Shown here piece after piece: positions 54,552-64,000 of a DNA stretch of 64,000 nt. The notes beneath the pieces were generated by a model. The model saw nothing but the letters and a program-made list of their open reading frames with translations, made no database searches and had not been told where the DNA came from. The stretch's first letter is position 1; each line of letters starts with the position of its first letter. This DNA comes from Sporosarcina luteola (lineage in GTDB: Bacteria > Bacillota > Bacilli > Bacillales_A > Planococcaceae), in contig NZ_JAMBNV010000001.1 in the NCBI RefSeq assembly GCF_023715245.1, positions 1,054,001-1,118,000 of the forward strand, given 5' to 3'. The position numbers and the translations under genes are program-made.

Positions 54552-55625
54552 ATGAACAACGAAACGTTGACTATGTTCAAAACATTGACCGAGCTGCCTG
54601 GAGCACCAGGAAATGAGCATATGGTACGCAACTATATGCGGGATGAGCTCGGAAAATATTCCGATGAAATTATCCAGGACAATCTAGGCGGAATTTTCGG
54701 CGTGCGGAAAGGACCTGAAGAAGGCCCGCGTATCATGGTTGCCGGCCATATGGATGAAGTAGGCTTCATGGTCACTGCAATCACTGACAACGGTATGCTC
54801 CGTTTCCAACCGCTTGGGGGATGGTGGAACCAAGTGCTGTTGGCGCAACGAGTTCAAATCATTACAGATGAAGGTCCAGTCGTCGGCGTCATCGGATCCA
54901 TACCGCCACATCTCCTCAGTGATGAAGTCCGCAATAAACCGATGGATATTAAAAACATGCTTATCGATATCGGTGCGGATGACAAAGAAGACGCACAGAA
55001 AATCGGCATCCGTCCCGGCCAGCAAATTGTACCGATCTGCCCGTTCACCCCAATGGCGAATGATAAAAAGATCTTGGCGAAAGCATGGGATAATAGATAT
55101 GGTTGCGGTCTGGCCATCGAGCTGTTGAAAGAAGTTCATGGAGAAACGCTTCCGAATAACCTGTATTCCGGGGCGAATGTCATGGAGGAAGTAGGATTGC
55201 GAGGTGCACAGGCTGCTGCCCGGATGATCAATCCTGATCTGTTCTTCGCATTGGACGCGAGCCCGGCGAATGACGCATCCGGCAATAAAAATGAATTTGG
55301 CCAGCTTGGAAAAGGAACATTGCTTCGCATCTTCGACCGTTCGATGGTGACACACCGCGGCATGCGCGAATTCATCCTTGATACAGCGGAAACGAACAAT
55401 ATCCCGTACCAATATTTCATCTCCATGGGAGGAACAGACGCAGGACAAGTGCATATTTCAAATGAAGGTGTACCAAGTGCGGTTATCGGAATCTGTTCAC
55501 GTTACATCCACACATCCGCTTCCATCATCCACACCGATGATTATGCGGCAGCGAAAGAACTTCTCGTCAAATTAGTGAAAGCTTGCGATAAAACGACTGT
55601 TGAAACAATCAAGAGCAATGTATAA
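54552..55625 (+). CDS. ytoP: M42-family aminopeptidase (YtoP)
   Basis: 357-residue cobalt/zinc aminopeptidase, glutamyl aminopeptidase-like. [11 protein letters not shown] (first metal His, Asp), WDNRYGCG, and MEEVGLRGA (catalytic Glu), then [10 protein letters not shown], and a distal His in [13 protein letters not shown] 54552 follows GGGGGA. Ends in a strong terminator. Confidence 0.93.
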   Translation: MNNETLTMFKTLTELPGAPGNEHMVRNYMRDELGKYSDEIIQDNLGGIFGVRKGPEEGPRIMVAGHMDEVGFMVTAITDNGMLRFQPLGGWWNQVLLAQRVQIITDEGPVVGVIGSIPPHLLSDEVRNKPMDIKNMLIDIGADDKEDAQKIGIRPGQQIVPICPFTPMANDKKILAKAWDNRYGCGLAIELLKEVHGETLPNNLYSGANVMEEVGLRGAQAAARMINPDLFFALDASPANDASGNKNEFGQLGKGTLLRIFDRSMVTHRGMREFILDTAETNNIPYQYFISMGGTDAGQVHISNEGVPSAVIGICSRYIHTSASIIHTDDYAAAKELLVKLVKACDKTTVETIKSNV

Positions 55626-55629
55626 ACAA

Positions 55630-55661
55630 AAGCGAAAGCCGTTACGGAGAACGGCTTTTGC
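55630..55661 (+). terminator. Terminator of ytoP
   Basis: AAAGCCGTT pairs with AACGGCTTT around ACGGAG, then TTG. Confidence 0.75.
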
Positions 55662-55770
55662 GAGCACAAGCGCAGCGTTGCGAGCAAGAATTGGAATCAG
55701 CGGTCTTTGCCACGCAGTAGCTTTGGCTTATGACCCGAGCAGCTAGCGCCTGAAGTCTAGACGAGAATCA
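55661..55770. repeat. Possible dispersed intergenic element
   Basis: About 110 bp of GC-rich non-coding sequence between two terminator hairpins, with internal partial palindromes (GCGCAGCG, AGTCTAGAC). From memory, similar blocks recur after terminators in related genomes; not verified. Confidence 0.4.
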
Positions 55771-55777
55771 TAAATAT

Positions 55778-55806
55778 GGCCATCCTTTCCATACAGGATG
55801 GCTTTT
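55778..55806 (+). terminator. Terminator hairpin 24 nt before a start codon
   Basis: GCCATCCT pairs with AGGATGGC around TTCCATAC, then five T. The ATG of the next gene is at 55830, leaving no room for a promoter between. Confidence 0.75.
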
Positions 55807-55829
55807 TACTGACTAGAAAGGAGAACAGC

Positions 55830-56348
55830 ATGAAATTCATCATAGGGTCCACCAATCAAGCAAAAGTCAAAGCAGCACAGGAAGTGATCGAAAGCCATTT
55901 TCCGGGAAGTGAACTGTCCCAAGTGAAAGTTCCATCAGGCGTGAAGGATCAGCCATTTGGAGATGAAGAAACAAGAACCGGAGCATTGAACCGCGCAACG
56001 AATGCCGCCCATGAAGAAAGTGGCGCAATCGGAATCGGCTTGGAAGGTGGTGTGCGCATGATTGGAAGTGAAATGTTCGTTTGCAATTGGGGGGCGCTTG
56101 TACTGCCTTCAGGGAAATCATTCACTGCCGGTGGGGCTCAAATCACATTACCTGAAGAAATTGCTTCAGAATTAAAGAAGGGTCGGGAATTGGGAGCTGT
56201 CGTCGATGATTATTTTAACGCGAACGGCATCCGCAATAGTGAAGGTGCAATCGGTATGTTCACCGCGCTGGCGGTCACTCGCGACAAGCTGTTCGAACAT
56301 GTTATGCAATTATTGATCGGTCAATTGAAATACTACAAGAAAGATTAA
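55830..56348 (+). CDS. DUF84 inosine/xanthosine triphosphatase (YjjX type)
   Basis: 172 residues. N-terminal IIGSTNQAKVKAAQ and GIGLEGGV with NWGALV match the YjjX/DUF84 family, a Maf/Ham1-like fold that removes non-canonical purine triphosphates. AAAGGAG lies 8 nt before ATG. A terminator hairpin lies in its immediate leader. Confidence 0.82.
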   Translation: MKFIIGSTNQAKVKAAQEVIESHFPGSELSQVKVPSGVKDQPFGDEETRTGALNRATNAAHEESGAIGIGLEGGVRMIGSEMFVCNWGALVLPSGKSFTAGGAQITLPEEIASELKKGRELGAVVDDYFNANGIRNSEGAIGMFTALAVTRDKLFEHVMQLLIGQLKYYKKD

Positions 56349-56484
56349 AAATCCGTGACATCCGCCGGAGGTTTTACCTTTATTAAGTTAAACAAAGTTA
56401 AACCGCTTGATTTGCATATAGGTGCGATAATCTATAAAATAGGTAGCGGTAAATGAATAAAAATGTACGATTGGAGGAAGCTGA

Positions 56485-57000
56485 ATGTTCCGCTTCTGGA
56501 AATTCTTATTCCTGGCACTCCTATCCATACTAGTATTAGCCGCGTGTGGTAAAACGTTTGAGGAACAAGCTGCCGAGGCAATCGCAGCTGCGAAAGAAGC
56601 TTTTCAATTACATGATAAACATGTGAATGATGAAGTACATGGCGTTTCATTATATAAACCGGCAGGATTTTCGATAGACGAGAAATCCGATGCCCACAAT
56701 ATCGTATTGAAAAAGGGCGACGAAACATTCCTCCTTTTCATTAATCCGAATGAGTCCAGGGATAGCAGGCTCTTTTACGAACTGTCTATCAAGACGGAGG
56801 ACAAAGAGCGGTTTGAGGAAGTGTTCACCGAAGATGGATATTTCGGTTTTTCCTCTGTTCTCAGAAAAGGCGAAGATCAGGCGGAGCTCATTGCCAGCGT
56901 CGGTGGAATAAAGATAACGACCATTACGAAAAACAAAAATATTGAAGCGAATATGGGCAAGATGATGGAAATTGTACGTTCCATCGATCAAGGCTCATAA
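56485..57000 (+). CDS. Lipoprotein of unknown function
   Basis: 171 residues. Lipobox LAAC with Cys21, then a helix (about 24-44) and an alpha/beta domain with SLYKPAGFSI and LLFINPNES. No family recognised. GGAGG lies 7 nt before ATG. Sits upstream of ytpQ, in the place where B. subtilis has the thioredoxin-like ytpP. Confidence 0.75.
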   Translation: MFRFWKFLFLALLSILVLAACGKTFEEQAAEAIAAAKEAFQLHDKHVNDEVHGVSLYKPAGFSIDEKSDAHNIVLKKGDETFLLFINPNESRDSRLFYELSIKTEDKERFEEVFTEDGYFGFSSVLRKGEDQAELIASVGGIKITTITKNKNIEANMGKMMEIVRSIDQGS

Positions 57001-57070
57001 GTATAAACTTTCGGTCACCCGGCGCAGTTGCGGCGAGCGGCCGTTTATTTTTGAAGAAAGGGTGAAGTTA

Positions 57071-57889
57071 GTGAATTCACAAAAGCTAGTGGAACTATTA
57101 AAAGAGCATCTGCCGTCCGAACATTTCCAATGGCGTTTCGATCGGAAAACGGATAAGGTTCGATTGGAGCATTCGATACTGAAAAAAGGGATGGATATTT
57201 CCTTGCCGGAAATCCTTGCTAAATATGAAACTAAACAAGAAGCTGCCATTAATGAAGTCGTCTATACGATTGGCGAAACTTTTAAAGCAATGGAAAAAGA
57301 GCAGACGGAAGGGTTTGTGAAAGAAAATGCAATCTACCCGGTCATCCGCTCGACTTCTTTTCCGCAAACTTCAAAAGCGGGGGATCGCTTCATAGCGAAA
57401 GATCATACGGCGGAAACGAGAATCTTCTATGCGCTCGACTTGGGCACGACGTACCGTCTCATTGATGAATCGATGCTCGATTCCATCGGTATGACGGAGT
57501 CGGAAATTATGGAATCAGCTCTATTTAAAGTGAGATCATTACCGACGAATATGAAGAAGGATGAAGTGGCGGGAAATCTGTTCTATTTCGTCAATAACAA
57601 TGACGGATACGATGCAAGCCGTATATTGAATCACACCTTCCTAAAGGAAATGGAAGCGGAAATCGAAGGGCATATGACCGTCTCGGTACCTCACCAGGAC
57701 GTTTTGATCATTGGTGATATTCGGAACGATACGGGGTATGACGTGCTTGCCCAAATGACGATGCAATTTTTCACGGTAGGGGCAGTGCCTGTCACCTCCT
57801 TGTCATTCATCTATGAAGATGGTAAATTAGAACCGATTTTCATTATGGCGAAAAATCGGGTTGCCCGGAAGGAAGGTAGAAAGAAATGA
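57071..57889 (+). CDS. ytpQ: DUF1444 protein YtpQ
   Basis: 272 residues. GTG start after AAAGGGTG. RFDRKTDKVRLEH near the N-terminus and FYFVNNNDGYDASRILN are typical of YtpQ/DUF1444. Function unknown; soluble. Overlaps ytpR by 4 nt. Confidence 0.88.
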   Translation: MNSQKLVELLKEHLPSEHFQWRFDRKTDKVRLEHSILKKGMDISLPEILAKYETKQEAAINEVVYTIGETFKAMEKEQTEGFVKENAIYPVIRSTSFPQTSKAGDRFIAKDHTAETRIFYALDLGTTYRLIDESMLDSIGMTESEIMESALFKVRSLPTNMKKDEVAGNLFYFVNNNDGYDASRILNHTFLKEMEAEIEGHMTVSVPHQDVLIIGDIRNDTGYDVLAQMTMQFFTVGAVPVTSLSFIYEDGKLEPIFIMAKNRVARKEGRKK

Positions 57890-58491
57890 ATATTTTTTAC
57901 AATCAAAACGGAGTTGGCGATGTACTCCTCGTTCAAATGACGACAGAACGTCCGGAAGATAGGACAATTGAAAGCAAAAAGGATATCACACTTATCAAAG
58001 ATGCAACAACAGATAAAGTCGTAGCATTCAACGTCTTCCGTGCTTCGAACTATGTGAAACCGGAAAATGAAGGACAACTTGAAACGACTGAAGAGATTGT
58101 CAGTCAACTGCAAGAGGCACTTAAATCGAATGGTGTGGAGTTTGAATTAGATGTGGATTTCTCACCGAAGTTCGTTGTCGGTCACGTTGTAGCAAAAGAA
58201 AAACACCCGAATGCAGATAAATTAAGCGTGTGCAAGGTGGATGTCGGAGATGAAACCTTGCAAATCGTCTGCGGAGCGCCCAATGTCGAAGAGGGGCAAA
58301 AGGTCGTCGTAGCAAAAGTGGGGGCTGTCATGCCATCGGGAATGGTCATAAGAGATGCAGAGCTTAGAGGTATCGACTCATCAGGTATGATCTGTTCAGC
58401 AAAAGAGCTTGGCATTCCAGACGCTCCTACTGAAAAAGGGATTATGGTCCTTGCTGAAGACGCAACGCCTGGTGAACCTTTTATAGCTTGA
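57886..58491 (+). CDS. ytpR: tRNA-binding (EMAP/PheT-like) domain protein YtpR
   Basis: 201 residues. The C-terminal half (about 92-200) is an OB-fold tRNA-binding domain with VVGHVVAKEKHPNADKLSVC and IVCGAPNV. The N-terminal half is the YtpR-specific domain. Substrate or partner unknown. Confidence 0.9.
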   Translation: MNIFYNQNGVGDVLLVQMTTERPEDRTIESKKDITLIKDATTDKVVAFNVFRASNYVKPENEGQLETTEEIVSQLQEALKSNGVEFELDVDFSPKFVVGHVVAKEKHPNADKLSVCKVDVGDETLQIVCGAPNVEEGQKVVVAKVGAVMPSGMVIRDAELRGIDSSGMICSAKELGIPDAPTEKGIMVLAEDATPGEPFIA

Positions 58492-58496
58492 TTTTG

Positions 58497-58530
58497 AAAA
58501 ACGTACTGTCCAAAGCGGTACGTTTTTCTT
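58497..58530 (+). terminator. Terminator of ytpQR
   Basis: AAAAACGTAC pairs with GTACGTTTTT around an 11-nt loop. Confidence 0.85.
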
Positions 58531-58605
58531 ATTTTGGCCATCTGATTGATTTAATAGATGAAAACCTGCTAAAATAGAATGATCGACTTGAAAAGAGTGA
58601 TAGAT

Positions 58606-61269
58606 TTGACTTGGATTAAAAAAATGATGAACCGTATATTTGAAGCAGATAAAAATGAAGAATTTGAAGAAGCTTTTGAGGATATTGAGTATGAAGAACA
58701 AATAGAGAAAGACCAAACCAAAACCGAAAAACCGGCTTTCCGTTTTCCAATCATAACCGATGCCGAAATCTATGGATGGGAACCGGATCCGGAAAACGAG
58801 CGAAGAAAAGCGGATAACTTAATCACTGAACTTGATGACGATGATTTCACACCTGTGCCGTTATATAAAAATGATAGATGGCCAGGGGGAAATGAGAAAC
58901 CGACTATTCATCGGGCGACCGCCCCATTGAAATACAATACAAAACAAGAATCGAACTCAGTGCCGTCACCTAAAGCGAGAACGGTGAAAGCTGACGAAAC
59001 AGAGACGAACAAAAAAACAATTATACAGAAACGAAGTAACCGTCCGTTCACTCCTACGGAAGTGCCATCACCCGTTTATGGCTATTCAAGGCCGAAGATA
59101 GACCGGTTTGAGGACCATCAACTGGGAGATAGGAAAGAGGCAACTGAAGAAAATCCGATTCCATCTCGGGTTGAATCGGAATATGAACAAAAAAAGGCCG
59201 AACCAATCAATGAACAATCAATGGCAGATGATGAAATTCATCGCATTGATTTAGAGGAACATGCACATACTTCGGGTAAAGAAAAGTTTGCTGAGACGAA
59301 AATTGATGAATTTGTAGAAACGGAATCCACTGAGCCTGTTGAGCGGGAAATCGAAACGGAATCCACTCAGCCTGATGAGCGGGAAATTGAAACGGAATCC
59401 ACTGAACCTGATGAGCAGGAAATCGAAATGGAACCGACTGCCGCTGAGCTTGTAGGTCAATTCAGTGAAACACCTAATCCGACAGTAAAAGAAGAGTTTG
59501 AGGCTTCTGATGATCCCGAACTGATAATAGCTGAAGAGGAAATTCCTGCATCTATTGAAGAATCAATGATTGAGGAAATGATAGAGACTTCATCTTCGGA
59601 ACCGGTGATTGAAGAAGTGAATGAGCCTGAACGAATTCACGAACAGAAGAAAGAAAGAATCGTGCCTTTTAATGTCCTTATGTTGAAAAATGATAAGCTG
59701 AAATACGAGGAACGTGCAAAAAAAGCTAGCAGCCAGTCGGCCTTTGATTCCACAAAAAACGATTCGATTCGAACCGAACCGATTCAAGAAATTACAAAAC
59801 CGAATGAACCTACCGAAGGCCTGGAAGAACAACCTTATTATGCATTCCCTTCGAAAGACTTTCTTATTCAGCCCGAAGAGCATGTAGAAGACACGGAATG
59901 GCTACAATCCCAATCTGAAAAGTTGGAGGAGGCACTTTCCTATTTTGCCGTGCAGGCAAATGTCATTGAGGCCGTGCAAGGACCGACCGTCACGAGATTC
60001 GAGTTAACGGTGGGGCACGGAACGAAAGTGAGCAAGGTTAGAAATCTGACTGACGACTTAAAATTGGCACTCGCCGCGGAAGACATCCGAATTCAAGCAC
60101 CGATTCCGGGGACCAGCTCCATTGGAATCGAGATCCCGAACCGGAAGCCGAGAGCCGTCCGGATTTCGGAAGTGATTGAAACGAAACGCTTTCAAGATTC
60201 GGAATCACCTTTGGAGGCGGTGCTTGGACTTAGTCTGACGGGTGAACCTGTGACATTGGATTTGCGGAAGATGCCACATGGAATGATTGCCGGTGCAACA
60301 GGATCCGGTAAATCGGTGTGCATCAATTCGATCTTGATCAGTCTATTGTATAAAGCGTCACCAACGGATCTGAAAATGCTGCTCATCGATCCGAAAATGG
60401 TGGAGCTTGCGCCGTTCAACGGGATTCCTCATTTATTGAGCCCCGTCATCACCGATGTGAAAGCTGCGACTGCTGCATTGAAATGGGCGGTCGGAGAAAT
60501 GGAACGCCGCTATGAACTGTTTGCACATGTCGGCGCTAGAAATATTGAGCGTTATAATGAGATGGCAGAAAAGGACCGTAAATTCTCTCTGAAGATGCCA
60601 TATCTACTCATCGTCATAGATGAGCTTGCGGACTTGATGATGATGGCGCCAGCAGACGTCGAAGTATCGATCAGCCGGATCACCCAAAAGGCAAGAGCTT
60701 GTGGAATCCATTTGATCATTGCTACACAACGCCCATCCGTCGATGTCATTACCGGGACGATCAAGGCGAATGTTCCGACACGCATAGCATTTGCTGTTTC
60801 ATCCCAGATCGACTCCCGGACAATTATCGATACACCGGGAGCTGAAAGGCTGCTAGGGAAAGGCGACATGCTTTATCTCGGAAGCGGTCAATCTTCAGCG
60901 GTGCGCTTGCAAGGGACATTTGTCACGGATGCTGAAATTGAACGTATAATAGAACACGTTCAGAACGAAGCGGAGCCGAATTATTTGTTCGGTCAAGAGG
61001 ATTTATTGGCAAACACAATGGAAGAAGAGGAAACGGATCCTTTATTTGCGGATGCCTGCGAATTCATTATCGATCAAGGCAGTGCTTCCACATCTTTATT
61101 GCAGCGGAACTTCAGTATCGGTTATAATCGTGCCGCTAAATTGATGGACCGAATGGAAAAACTAGGTTTCATTTCCGAGCAAAGGGGAAGTAAGGCACGA
61201 GAAGTCTATTTAACAAAAAGTGAGCTTGATTATTTCTTGAATGGCAATGAAAAGCCAAATGATATGTGA
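58606..61269 (+). CDS. sftA: DNA translocase, FtsK/SpoIIIE family (YtpT/SftA)
   Basis: 887 residues. The N-terminal 390 residues are a charged linker with no membrane helices, which marks the soluble SftA (YtpT) type. Motor domain: Walker [10 protein letters not shown] near 563, Walker [12 protein letters not shown] near 668, and [20 protein letters not shown] sequence. C-terminal winged-helix gamma domain with [19 protein letters not shown] reads polar DNA motifs. SftA clears DNA from the closing septum. TTG 58606 (MTWIKKMMN) is preferred; the frame extends to ATG 58579. Confidence 0.93.
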   Translation: MTWIKKMMNRIFEADKNEEFEEAFEDIEYEEQIEKDQTKTEKPAFRFPIITDAEIYGWEPDPENERRKADNLITELDDDDFTPVPLYKNDRWPGGNEKPTIHRATAPLKYNTKQESNSVPSPKARTVKADETETNKKTIIQKRSNRPFTPTEVPSPVYGYSRPKIDRFEDHQLGDRKEATEENPIPSRVESEYEQKKAEPINEQSMADDEIHRIDLEEHAHTSGKEKFAETKIDEFVETESTEPVEREIETESTQPDEREIETESTEPDEQEIEMEPTAAELVGQFSETPNPTVKEEFEASDDPELIIAEEEIPASIEESMIEEMIETSSSEPVIEEVNEPERIHEQKKERIVPFNVLMLKNDKLKYEERAKKASSQSAFDSTKNDSIRTEPIQEITKPNEPTEGLEEQPYYAFPSKDFLIQPEEHVEDTEWLQSQSEKLEEALSYFAVQANVIEAVQGPTVTRFELTVGHGTKVSKVRNLTDDLKLALAAEDIRIQAPIPGTSSIGIEIPNRKPRAVRISEVIETKRFQDSESPLEAVLGLSLTGEPVTLDLRKMPHGMIAGATGSGKSVCINSILISLLYKASPTDLKMLLIDPKMVELAPFNGIPHLLSPVITDVKAATAALKWAVGEMERRYELFAHVGARNIERYNEMAEKDRKFSLKMPYLLIVIDELADLMMMAPADVEVSISRITQKARACGIHLIIATQRPSVDVITGTIKANVPTRIAFAVSSQIDSRTIIDTPGAERLLGKGDMLYLGSGQSSAVRLQGTFVTDAEIERIIEHVQNEAEPNYLFGQEDLLANTMEEEETDPLFADACEFIIDQGSASTSLLQRNFSIGYNRAAKLMDRMEKLGFISEQRGSKAREVYLTKSELDYFLNGNEKPNDM
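59317..59424 (+). repeat. Three 36-bp in-frame repeats in sftA
   Basis: Units at 59317, 59353 and 59389 encode [24 protein letters not shown] and [12 protein letters not shown] in the flexible linker. Confidence 0.95.
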
Positions 61270-61393
61270 AAACATGATTGACGATTCAAAGGAATCGGGA
61301 ATAGAGAATAATAAAAATGAGTGGGGAATTAGCGATACGAATCAGCTGAAGAACCAGAATGTGGGAACAGTTTTGATCCCGGGAGGTTGCATT

Positions 61394-62707
61394 ATGACAT
61401 TGTACCATTTTATAGGAATCAAAGGATCGGGGATGAGTTCCCTTGCACAGATCCTTCACGATTCATCTTATGCCGTGCAAGGTTCGGATGTGGAGAAATA
61501 TTTCTTTACGGAGGATCCGTTGCATGAAAGAAAAATAACGATTTTACCTTTTGATGAAAATAATATTAAGACCGGAATGACTGTCATTGCAGGGAATGCG
61601 TTCCCAGACAGTCATCCCGAAATTGAAAGAGCACATGAGTTGGGCGTAGAAGTAATACGCTATCATGAATTTTTAGGCAACTACATGGAGAAATTCATTT
61701 CAGTAGGTGTTACGGGTTCCCATGGGAAGACATCAACGACCGGGTTGCTGGCGCATGTCCTTTCCGGGAATGCCCCGACATCCTTTCTCATCGGTGATGG
61801 CACGGGCAAAGGTGTTGAGGACAGTGAATACTTCGTTTTTGAAGCGTGCGAATACAAACGCCACTTCCTAGCATACGAGCCTGACTACGCTATCATGACA
61901 AATATCGATTTCGATCATCCGGACTATTTCAAGGATTTGGAAGACGTCTTGGATGCATTTGGCCAAATGGCTTTACGTGTGAAGAAGGCGATCATTGCTT
62001 GCGGTGATGATATTTATTTGCAGCAGATTAAAGCGAACGTCCCTGTCGTCTACTACGGATTTGATGAAGTGAATGACTTCTCTGCAAAAAACATCGTGAA
62101 ATCCGAACAGGGTGCCACATTTGATGTCTATGTGCGAAATGAATTCTTCCATTCGTTCACAATAGCATTGGCGGGTGACCACGGAATTTTGAATTCTCTA
62201 GGCGTTATTGCATTATGCCATTATGAAGGAATTCCGGTTGCTGGCATCGAGGAGAGACTGGCTACATTTAATGGAGTCAAAAGACGTTTCACTGTTACAG
62301 AATCATACGGTCGGACGATTGTTGACGATTACGCCCATCATCCGACGGAGATCAAGGCGACGTTGCAATCCGCAAGGCAAAAGTATCCCGAAAAAGAAAT
62401 TGTCGCGATTTTCCAACCGCATACGTTCACACGGACCGCGGCATTGCTGGAGCAATTCGCCGACAGTCTTTCTGCGGCCGATCATGTCTATTTATGTGAC
62501 ATCTTCGGTTCCGCGCGGGAAAAATCAGGCAATTTGACGATTAATGACCTCGTCGGCAAAATTCCTGGAGCACAACATCTGGAATTGGAGAACATCGAAG
62601 TCCTTGATAAGCATGGAAATGCAGTGTACCTATTCATGGGCGCTGGCGACATCCAAAAGTATTTGAACGTCTTCACCGAACATACGAAGAAAGAAGAAAC
62701 AGCTTGA
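61394..62707 (+). CDS. murC: UDP-N-acetylmuramate--L-alanine ligase
   Basis: 437 residues. Starts [19 protein letters not shown] with the Rossmann UDP-binding loop, ATP P-loop [13 protein letters not shown] (105-117), [10 protein letters not shown], and [10 protein letters not shown] in the C-terminal domain. First amino-acid ligase of peptidoglycan synthesis. ATG 61394 follows GGGAGG at 8 nt. The 124 bp between sftA and murC hold no gene. Confidence 0.97.
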   Translation: MTLYHFIGIKGSGMSSLAQILHDSSYAVQGSDVEKYFFTEDPLHERKITILPFDENNIKTGMTVIAGNAFPDSHPEIERAHELGVEVIRYHEFLGNYMEKFISVGVTGSHGKTSTTGLLAHVLSGNAPTSFLIGDGTGKGVEDSEYFVFEACEYKRHFLAYEPDYAIMTNIDFDHPDYFKDLEDVLDAFGQMALRVKKAIIACGDDIYLQQIKANVPVVYYGFDEVNDFSAKNIVKSEQGATFDVYVRNEFFHSFTIALAGDHGILNSLGVIALCHYEGIPVAGIEERLATFNGVKRRFTVTESYGRTIVDDYAHHPTEIKATLQSARQKYPEKEIVAIFQPHTFTRTAALLEQFADSLSAADHVYLCDIFGSAREKSGNLTINDLVGKIPGAQHLELENIEVLDKHGNAVYLFMGAGDIQKYLNVFTEHTKKEETA

Positions 62708-62735
62708 TCCCACGGGTCGAGCTGTTTTTTTTATA
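62698..62735 (+). terminator. Terminator of murC
   Basis: ACAGCTTGATCC pairs with GGTCGAGCTGT around CACG, then eight T; the left arm contains the stop codon. Confidence 0.85.
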
Positions 62736-62741
62736 TATTCA

Positions 62742-62881
62742 CGCATAAAATCCTTCAAACGCGCATAAATCCCTACAGTCAAGCATAACTCCTCTGAAAA
62801 GTCCAAAAATGTCCACAAAAGTCCATAAACACTCTCAAAAGTCCATAAAACAAACCAATTACGCATAAATTTGCATTCATA
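62742..62881. repeat. Array of seven 20-bp repeats (CGCATAAA core, reverse of TTTATGCG)
   Basis: Units start at 62742, 62762, 62782, 62802, 62822, 62842 and 62862, exactly 20 bp apart. Outer units carry CGCATAAA, the central three carry TCCA(T/A)AAA. It is the same family as at 11197 and 28157 but in the opposite orientation. It follows the murC terminator by 7 bp. Confidence 0.95.
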
Positions 62882-62957
62882 ATATCCAGAAATAATTAAT
62901 TTCGGGAAAAATGAAGGACATTTGCAAAGGATGTCGAAAAAGGTTAGAGTAGGCGAA

Positions 62958-62983
62958 GTTTATTTACCTACTATAAAGGGTAG
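62958..62983 (+). promoter_or_regulatory. SigmaB promoter of ytxGH
   Basis: GTTTAT (62958-62963), 14-bp spacer, GGGTAG (62978-62983). Both boxes are close to the SigmaB consensus and the B. subtilis ytxGHJ operon is SigmaB-controlled. Confidence 0.7.
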
Positions 62984-63020
62984 AAATTACTTATGTATGT
63001 TTATTGGGAGGAGGATCGCC

Positions 63021-63506
63021 ATGGAAGTATTACTTTACATTGCTGCAATAGTTGCCGCAATCGCATTTTTGATTTTATGTATCAGCCTTGCAATGACATT
63101 AGGTTCATTGAAAACGACATTACGAAGCGTTTCCGAAACATTGGATGGCTTGACGAACCAGTTGGAAGGGGTCACGTCTGAAACGACTGAACTTCTTCAT
63201 AAGACAAATGCCCTTGCCGAGGATATTCAGCAGAAATCCGAAAAATTGAACTCTGTCGTTGATGCAGTGAAAGGGGTAGGAAGCTCTGTAAGCGACTTGA
63301 ACAATTCAGTTCGCCGAGTCACCAATTCAATCACTGTCGAAGCAGAGAAGAACAGTGATAAAATAGCCCAAGTCGTTCAATGGAGCAACGTCGCTTTCGG
63401 CATTATCGGGAAAGTGAAAGATATGAAAACGGAAAGATCATCAGGCTGGACTGTCTATCAACCGGACAAGGGGCAGAAGCGTTTGCCGAGCCCGGACGGA
63501 AACTGA
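63021..63506 (+). CDS. ytxG: DUF948 general stress protein YtxG
   Basis: 161 residues: one N-terminal membrane helix ([19 protein letters not shown]) and a long helix with heptad spacing. Matches YtxG/DUF948. GGGAGGAGG lies 6 nt before ATG. First gene of the stress operon with a SigmaB promoter. Confidence 0.9.
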   Translation: MEVLLYIAAIVAAIAFLILCISLAMTLGSLKTTLRSVSETLDGLTNQLEGVTSETTELLHKTNALAEDIQQKSEKLNSVVDAVKGVGSSVSDLNNSVRRVTNSITVEAEKNSDKIAQVVQWSNVAFGIIGKVKDMKTERSSGWTVYQPDKGQKRLPSPDGN

Positions 63507-63543
63507 TATCGGCGTGAGAAAAAAATGTACTGGAGGAATTCAC

Positions 63544-64000
63544 ATGACTGATAAACTAAAACCTAACTATAACGATGCACATTTTGATCACCAATATTAT
63601 GGAAACCAGGAATACAAGAACACATTCGGGGAACCATCCCACTTGCCTGTCAACTATCCATACCGTTCCAATACGGATGATTTCTATGATGAAGACGACA
63701 CTGGGGCAGGCAGCTTCCTGTTGGGAGCGCTCGTAGGAGGAGTTATCGGTGCAGCGGCGGCATTATTCCTCGCACCGAAGACGGGTAGGGAAATGCGCGA
63801 CGATTTTTCGGAGCAGGCGGTTAACTTGAAGAATAAAGGAATCGAATTGAGTGCAGTTGCGAAGGATAAAGCAACGGAAATCACTTCCGTTGCAAAGGAG
63901 AAGACGGATGGCCTGACGAAATCAATTCAGGAGCAATCCGGACAGATTGTGGATAAAGTGAAATCGATGGCAAATAAAACGTCGGTCCCTATGGACGATG
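63544..64000 (+). CDS. ytxH: YtxH-like general stress protein, 3' end cut by window edge
   Basis: At least 152 residues. After a polar N-terminal 55, the glycine-rich membrane helix [22 protein letters not shown], then [10 protein letters not shown] and a helical tail rich in K, E and A. This is the YtxH (LEA-like) pattern. GGAGG lies 7 nt before ATG. Longer N-terminus than usual. The stop is beyond position 64000. Confidence 0.88.
   Translation, partial: MTDKLKPNYNDAHFDHQYYGNQEYKNTFGEPSHLPVNYPYRSNTDDFYDEDDTGAGSFLLGALVGGVIGAAAALFLAPKTGREMRDDFSEQAVNLKNKGIELSAVAKDKATEITSVAKEKTDGLTKSIQEQSGQIVDKVKSMANKTSVPMDD

Overview
The window looks like chromosomal DNA of a Gram-positive endospore-former relative of the order Bacillales, most likely family Planococcaceae (Sporosarcina-like). 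The evidence is strong AGGAGG-type ribosome sites, frequent TTG and GTG starts, lipoprotein signals, a T-box leader, MntR-like and SigmaB-like sites, and a gene order matching the Bacillus subtilis 'yt' region (leuS, ytfP, ytgP, ytzG/ytzE, pepV, trmB, ytnP, ytzB, ytoP, ytpQ, ytpR, ytpT, murC, ytxG, ytxH). I see no phage, no complete insertion sequence, no CRISPR array and no rRNA or tRNA gene.

Layout. 1-4.7 kb: a two-component system (kinase cut by the left edge), a divergent YtkA/FixH-type lipoprotein, an ASCH protein, a membrane protein and a GNAT enzyme. 4.8-9.2 kb, minus strand: aminotransferase, membrane protein, oligoendopeptidase F, small acidic protein. 9.3-14.8 kb: two Nudix hydrolases around an AT-rich methyltransferase and a REP-like element, then thioesterase, DUF1992 and NagZ-like genes. 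14.9-21.4 kb: a transporter cluster (DAACS, two MFS, BCCT). 21.5-25.3 kb: two phosphatases, SRAP, NTR-like and RsiV-like envelope proteins, and a GIY-YIG protein. 25.4-28.0 kb: a manganese ABC operon under two MntR-like boxes. 28.4-32.6 kb: sbcD-sbcC. 32.8-41.5 kb: BrnQ, a GntR regulator, a GNAT enzyme, a LysM-3D protein, an SDR, ytqB/ytqA (tRNA wobble modification), an MFS protein and scoAB. 41.8-64 kb: T-box leuS and the conserved 'yt' housekeeping block.

The most unusual feature is a set of seven intergenic arrays of degenerate direct repeats with a strict 20 or 21 bp period. The core differs between loci. Three loci (about 11.2, 28.2 and 62.8 kb) share the core TTTATGCG, once in the opposite orientation. 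Two others (about 4.7 and 44.6 kb) share a CGCG(C/T)(T/C)CAAAG core. All lie just beyond the 3' end of a gene, often next to an intrinsic terminator. Coding potential does not explain them, and the period is two helical turns. A second item is a folded element at 48951-49087 that offers two mutually exclusive hairpins and may be the non-coding end of a vanished IS200/IS605-like element.

All assignments are by reading the sequence and from memory of the families; no database search was run.
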